64,000 nucleotides of DNA, taken from Adineta ricciae. Taxonomy: Eukaryota > Rotifera > Eurotatoria > Adinetida > Adinetidae. Position numbers and translations under genes: made by a program. This document shows, piece by piece, positions 60,101 through 64,000 of the stretch. The notes beneath the pieces are model-generated. The model did not search any database, had not been told where the DNA came from, and saw only the letters and a list, made by a program, of their open reading frames with translations. The DNA is taken from the NCBI GenBank assembly GCA_905250025.1, contig CAJNOJ010000010.1, forward strand, positions 911,396-975,395, read 5' to 3'. The stretch's first letter is position 1. Each line of letters begins with the position of its first letter.

Positions 60101-63100
60101 TTTTCAAATAAGCCAATATTCATTGAATAATTATCCTTGAAATTTACATTACATATCAACATGTCTATTTAGAAAGTCTTACGGACACAACTTCTGATCC
60201 AATTATTGTATGTGAAGCACTTCGTCAACAAAACGATGCACTTCGACAAGAACTTCACGATATACGACGGGTAAAAAAATATTTATATGACATAGTCGTC
60301 TAAATGCTTGAAAAAAATCAAGTTCTGCCAATCGTACACAGATGTGCGAATGATTTCTGCTATTTGGTCATAATTTACAGGCCTTGTTTCTCAATCAACA
60401 ATGCTCATCTAATCGTCTTTGTTTCTTTTAACACTTCACTCTAAACATAACTGATAAGGTCAAAATAAATGTATATAGAATAACATGTCGAAAGAGAGAA
60501 ATACTTGTCAATGACACCGCTAATCTTTCTTAGGAAATGGATGAGATTACTGATCAATTTCGTACAGAAGATGCTGAAGAATTTAAACAATTACAAGCAG
60601 AATTGGAAATCGCTGGTTCGTATCGATGGATCTCCTATTGACGAAATCAACTTCTTTCTTTTGTGTTCTATTAGCTAAAAATTGTCGTATTCTTCAATTC
60701 AAATTACGTAAAGCTGAAAAACGAAATGAAAACATTGAAGCTGAAAAGACAACATTGGAAGGTAAGATTATCTCTCGGCTGATAAATAGGAAAACATACA
60801 AGATCTTTTTCTTTGATTGGTTTCATAAACGAACATGAAGTTGCCATTGAAAGGTTTCAATATGAACAGTTGAGAACAAGAAACGACTCGTTTTCTCTTT
60901 CTTTCAGAGAAAATTCATCAATTAAGTCGCGATAATTATCGTGTCCGTGATCTTGATGAAGAACTATTAATCGCAAAAGAAGTTAGTGTTCGATTACATA
61001 CTGAATTAGAGAAAAGCGAAGAATCAAGAATGATAACAGAAAAATTGAATTCGGCTTTGAAACAACATTTGGATACACTCAAAGAATCATTCGACGACAA
61101 ACTTTCGATTGTAAATACGATCATAACAAAAATATCCTTCTTGATTTCGAGTCTTTCGTTCTGTTTTAGAACACGAATGATGATTATCATTCATGGCAAT
61201 TATCTGTTCATTTATACGAATCACTTTTTCGAGAATATGTTCTCATGGAAGAATTAGCATGGTTCAATTCAAATGTAAATAAAACCAATCTTTATTTGAA
61301 ATCATCGACGAATGTTAATGGACATGATATCTCAGACTTAATGAATGCATATCAACAGAAAATTTCCATACTTAATGATGAAATGACTCAACTTAAACAA
61401 GATCTTACCAGTCGCGATAATGAAATCTCTCAATTGCGCATTCAATATAAGATATTAAAACAGCGTAGTCGGAGTGTTGACAGAACGTCCAATGGTAACA
61501 ATAATAATCATGGCAATGATGACGGAAATCGATCACGGCGTGGCGTGAGTGTTGACGGAGGAGGAAATCTTCGAGAACAATTGGATGCTTCATTTGACGA
61601 AATTCGTTTATTAAAAAATAAATTGCTCAGATTAGAAGACGAACTGAACAACTCAGTCTTGGTAAAGCTCACTGGCGAATCTTTGTTTTCTAATGTTTTT
61701 TTCTTCCAGGAGAAAGAAACTCTTTTGGTTAAACTCGATGAACAATCGAAGCAAAACGTTGGCGATGCAATTAACGAAGATCTTCAATTATTTACTGATA
61801 AAATTAGTAAAAGCAACCTCTCTTTCCCACACGCAAACCGCAATCTCACTTTTCGTTCTCTCATTTCTAGACAATCTAATCACGTTCATCAAAGAAAACA
61901 AACTTGACGACAAGATTCTAACTGATCTACAACAATCTCTACGACCCAATCGATGGAGTAAACAAGCACCTGTATGTTATTTCTTATCCGACGTATTCAT
62001 GTGTGAAATTAGCTTTTCTTCTGAGAAGAAATGGATGTAATGGATTTTGCATCATGCTCAAGTTGTTTAGCAGCTCTAGGCTGATTCCTTCAGACAAGAA
62101 AAGAATAAGTTTGTTTAAACGTTATGCAATGGAAGTGGAAGCGAACTACTCGAAAAAAGAAAGTTCGAGTGAGATCAGTCATATCTGAATAAGATGATTA
62201 ATATGCACATTTGACGAGATAAGATGAGCGAAAATAATCAGTCAGACGAAGATTTTTACGCTAAATGAACAGGAGAAGGAAATACTGAGCAAAAATTGTG
62301 TACTTTTCTATTAGGAAGAAGATGTTTCAACAACAATTAGCAAATCGAATCAACAAACATCGACGATTGTTCACCAAGCAAATGAATTTCTAAGTCTTAT
62401 CCAAAATAAACAGGAAGTTCTCGATAAAATCCGCTATCGATTAACAAATTTAACTTATGATGCCAGTGATACTTGTACACTCCTTGAAGAACTCGATAGT
62501 ACTAAACATGAACTCGAAGATACTCAACAGATCTGTCATCAATTACAGACAACTATCGATAACATACAGTTATCATCGAAAAAAGTCGAAGAGCAATTGA
62601 AAGCTCAAATTACGGCGACTCAAACATTGGAGAAGAATCTTGAACAGCAGAAAACGGCCAATAATGAATTGCAAAAAGAGAACACACGGTTAGCAGCATT
62701 GAACGCTAAACAAGCACAAGATACTCGACATGTTGAACAATTACGTCAATCGATCGTTACATTCGAAAAGAAACTTGACCAAAAACAAACACGTGTCAAT
62801 GAACTATCAATGAAAATTATCGAAAAGGAAGATATTATTGAAACTAAAGTGAAAGAATGCCAAAAGCATCGAATGGAATTACGTGAATTAGAAGAGAAGT
62901 ATTACACACTTGGTAAACAATTGGAAGAACAAATTACATCCATGGCCAAAGAGATGGATAAGTTAAATATGGAAAAAGAAATGTTACGATACGATCTGGA
63001 AACTCTACGATTAAATCAACAAAGTGTAAGTTAGCTATCGAAGGATGAAATCAGCATCTCAACCAAAATATCTCTCACTAATTCAATTTCGATGATCTTT

Positions 63101-64000
63101 ATCAAAGATAAATGTTTCTTCTCGCAATTCGATAAACTAGATTTGTCACATCTGTCCTCTATCACAGTTTTGTCGTCGTTGAGAACCATATGTTTGAGCA
63201 ATACTTACGATCTTGTAATACTACGAGTTCTGTATAAATCATCCAACACATGTCGTCGATGAGAAATGACACTTTCGAGTAGCATATTTGTCCTATGAAC
63301 AGATGAAAGAGCGGTAATTACGTTCAATAGGCTTGTAGTGACAGGTTGTGACTACTTTATTTTTTGTGTTAATGGTTTGTTCGCGATAGATGACAACTTG
63401 TGTGTATTGAATATGATGTGTTTAGGAACGACCAAAATCATTACTGGTAGAAGATGAAATTGCGCGCGTGAAAGCGGAATGTCGACAACAGATCATTGAT
63501 GCTGAAATAGAATCGCACAAACTTCGTCTGAATCAATCCAACAATGAAAAGGATGAGTTATTGAAGATCATCAAAGATCTGGAAAAGAAATACAAAGAAT
63601 TACAAGTTAAATACGATGCTGATGGACATGCATGGGCTAGACTGAAAGCAGACATGGCGGAAAAACAACGCAAAGTACTTGAAAGACTGTTATTTAGAAA
63701 AATTCATGACATTCTTTTGCTTATAGTATGATGAAAGTATCAAATTGAAATCTGAACTGCAGAATGCGGTTGATCGTCTCCGTCAGAAATTATATGATCT
63801 TGAACTTCACAGTCAAGAAAAACAAAATAAATATAATATCGATAAGCAACAATGGGAAATACAACGAGTTGAATATACTGGAAAGATTAACGAAGTAAAC
63901 GAGACAAATGTTCGGTGATGTCGAAAGAAATCTTCTTTGTTTAGTTGGAAGAACAATTATCCAAAGTAACAAAACGTCAACGAAAAGATCTGGATACTGT
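57198..64000 (+). CDS. MTCL1: MTCL1/SOGA-family microtubule-associated coiled-coil protein, 5' part
   Basis: The gene runs off the right edge. Exons: 57198-57351, 58391-58488, 58751-58832, 58894-58980, then (after a duplicated block) 60908-61110, 61170-61661, 61710-61806, 61871-61971, 62315-63025, 63426-63674, 63727-63894, 63945 onward; all join in phase. The family signature is EEFKQLQAELEIAAKNCRILQ, FKLRKAEKRNENIEAE, then DLDEELLIAKEVSVRLHTEL, matching the MTCL1/SOGA core (NCRILQYRLRKAE, AKDVSVRLHHELE). Long heptad-rich coiled coils follow. MTCL proteins crosslink or stabilise non-centrosomal microtubules and act in cell polarity. Second copies of exons 1(part)-4 at 59025-59129, 60173-60270, 60534-60615 and 60675-60761 lie in the duplicated block and are probably artefactual; a model using exons from only one copy restores the normal protein. 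Confidence 0.85.
57247..59023 (+). repeat. Direct duplication, copy A (1,777 bp)
   Basis: This block covers part of MTCL1 exon 1 through intron 4. It ends exactly at the N at 59024 with ...ACAAGAT, and starts at CGAGTGAATTGAATGG. It matches copy B along its full length, with scattered single-base and small indel differences in introns and almost none in coding exons. Confidence 0.95.
59024..59024. other. Single N at the junction of the two duplicate blocks
   Basis: The N separates the end of copy A from the first base of copy B. Its exact placement at the repeat boundary indicates a contig join between overlapping or allelic contigs. Confidence 0.8.
59025..60804 (+). repeat. Direct duplication, copy B (1,780 bp)
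   Basis: This is the second copy of the 57247-59023 block, beginning with the same CGAGTGAATTGAATGG and ending at the same ACAAGAT, after which sequence continues uniquely into the rest of the MTCL1 gene. It lacks the start codon of exon 1. Exon 2 differs by one residue (ENLTD in A, ESLTD in B); exon 3 differences are synonymous. Confidence 0.95.

Noticed and set aside
59025..60804. A second, separate MTCL1-like gene starting in copy B
   Set aside because: Copy B lacks the start codon and promoter and begins exactly at an N, so it is better explained as the other contig or allele of the same gene.

Overview
The window is animal nuclear DNA: AT-rich and gene-dense, with short GT-AG introns (mostly about 45-70 nt), and metazoan muscle, ciliary, neuronal and extracellular-matrix families throughout. 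Intron size, gene density and mixed protostome and vertebrate-like homologies fit a small-genome protostome such as a bdelloid rotifer; this is inferred from style, not proven. Nothing suggests bacteria, virus, CRISPR or an intact transposon. Single N bases at 27040, 33056 and 59024 look like contig joins.

Layout. 1-6666 (-) is the 5' part of a twitchin/titin-like muscle protein, running off the left edge. 8523-9409 (-) is a small membrane protein with one thrombospondin type-1 repeat. 9910-12546 (-) is FEZ/UNC-76, a kinesin-1 cargo adaptor. 13352-15698 and 15840-18185 (+) are two tandem acid sphingomyelinases with eleven matching exons each. 18360-19113 (-) is an unrecognised 198-aa protein and 19479-20350 (-) a CLIC protein. 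22539-23091 (+) is a PLAC8-like protein and 23255-24439 (+) an inward-rectifier K+ channel. 25124-27133 (-) is a five-finger C2H2 protein. 27532-28345 and 28690-29424 (+) are tandem tetraspanins, converging on ITPK1 (29501-30523, -).

31762-32041 (-) is a tiny two-exon secreted peptide. 33286-35514 (+) is an intronless LRR receptor-like protein. 36203-39490 (+) is an unrecognised, probably nuclear 922-aa protein. 39727-42224 (-) is a doublecortin-like kinase with a tRNA-Val(CAC) in one intron. 42436-44127 (-) is BBS4 and 44482-52741 (+) is KIFAP3/KAP3; these two ciliary genes are head to head with an X-box-like site between them. KAP3 has one outsized intron of about 5 kb that holds a complete same-strand gene, a divergent pantothenate-kinase-like protein lacking the catalytic glycine motifs. 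53375-54807 (+) is a type I membrane protein with a Ser/Thr-rich stalk. 57198-64000 (+) is the 5' part of an MTCL1/SOGA-family coiled-coil gene, carrying a 1.78-kb direct duplication centred on the N at 59024 that is probably an unmerged contig or allele overlap.

The genes are not an operon. A cytoskeleton, cilium and transport theme recurs (twitchin, FEZ, DCLK, BBS4, KAP3, MTCL1), but only the BBS4/KAP3 pair shows sequence evidence of co-regulation. Exon models were built by hand from reading frame, splice-site consensus and splice phase. Wherever lengths are given, the exon sums are divisible by three.
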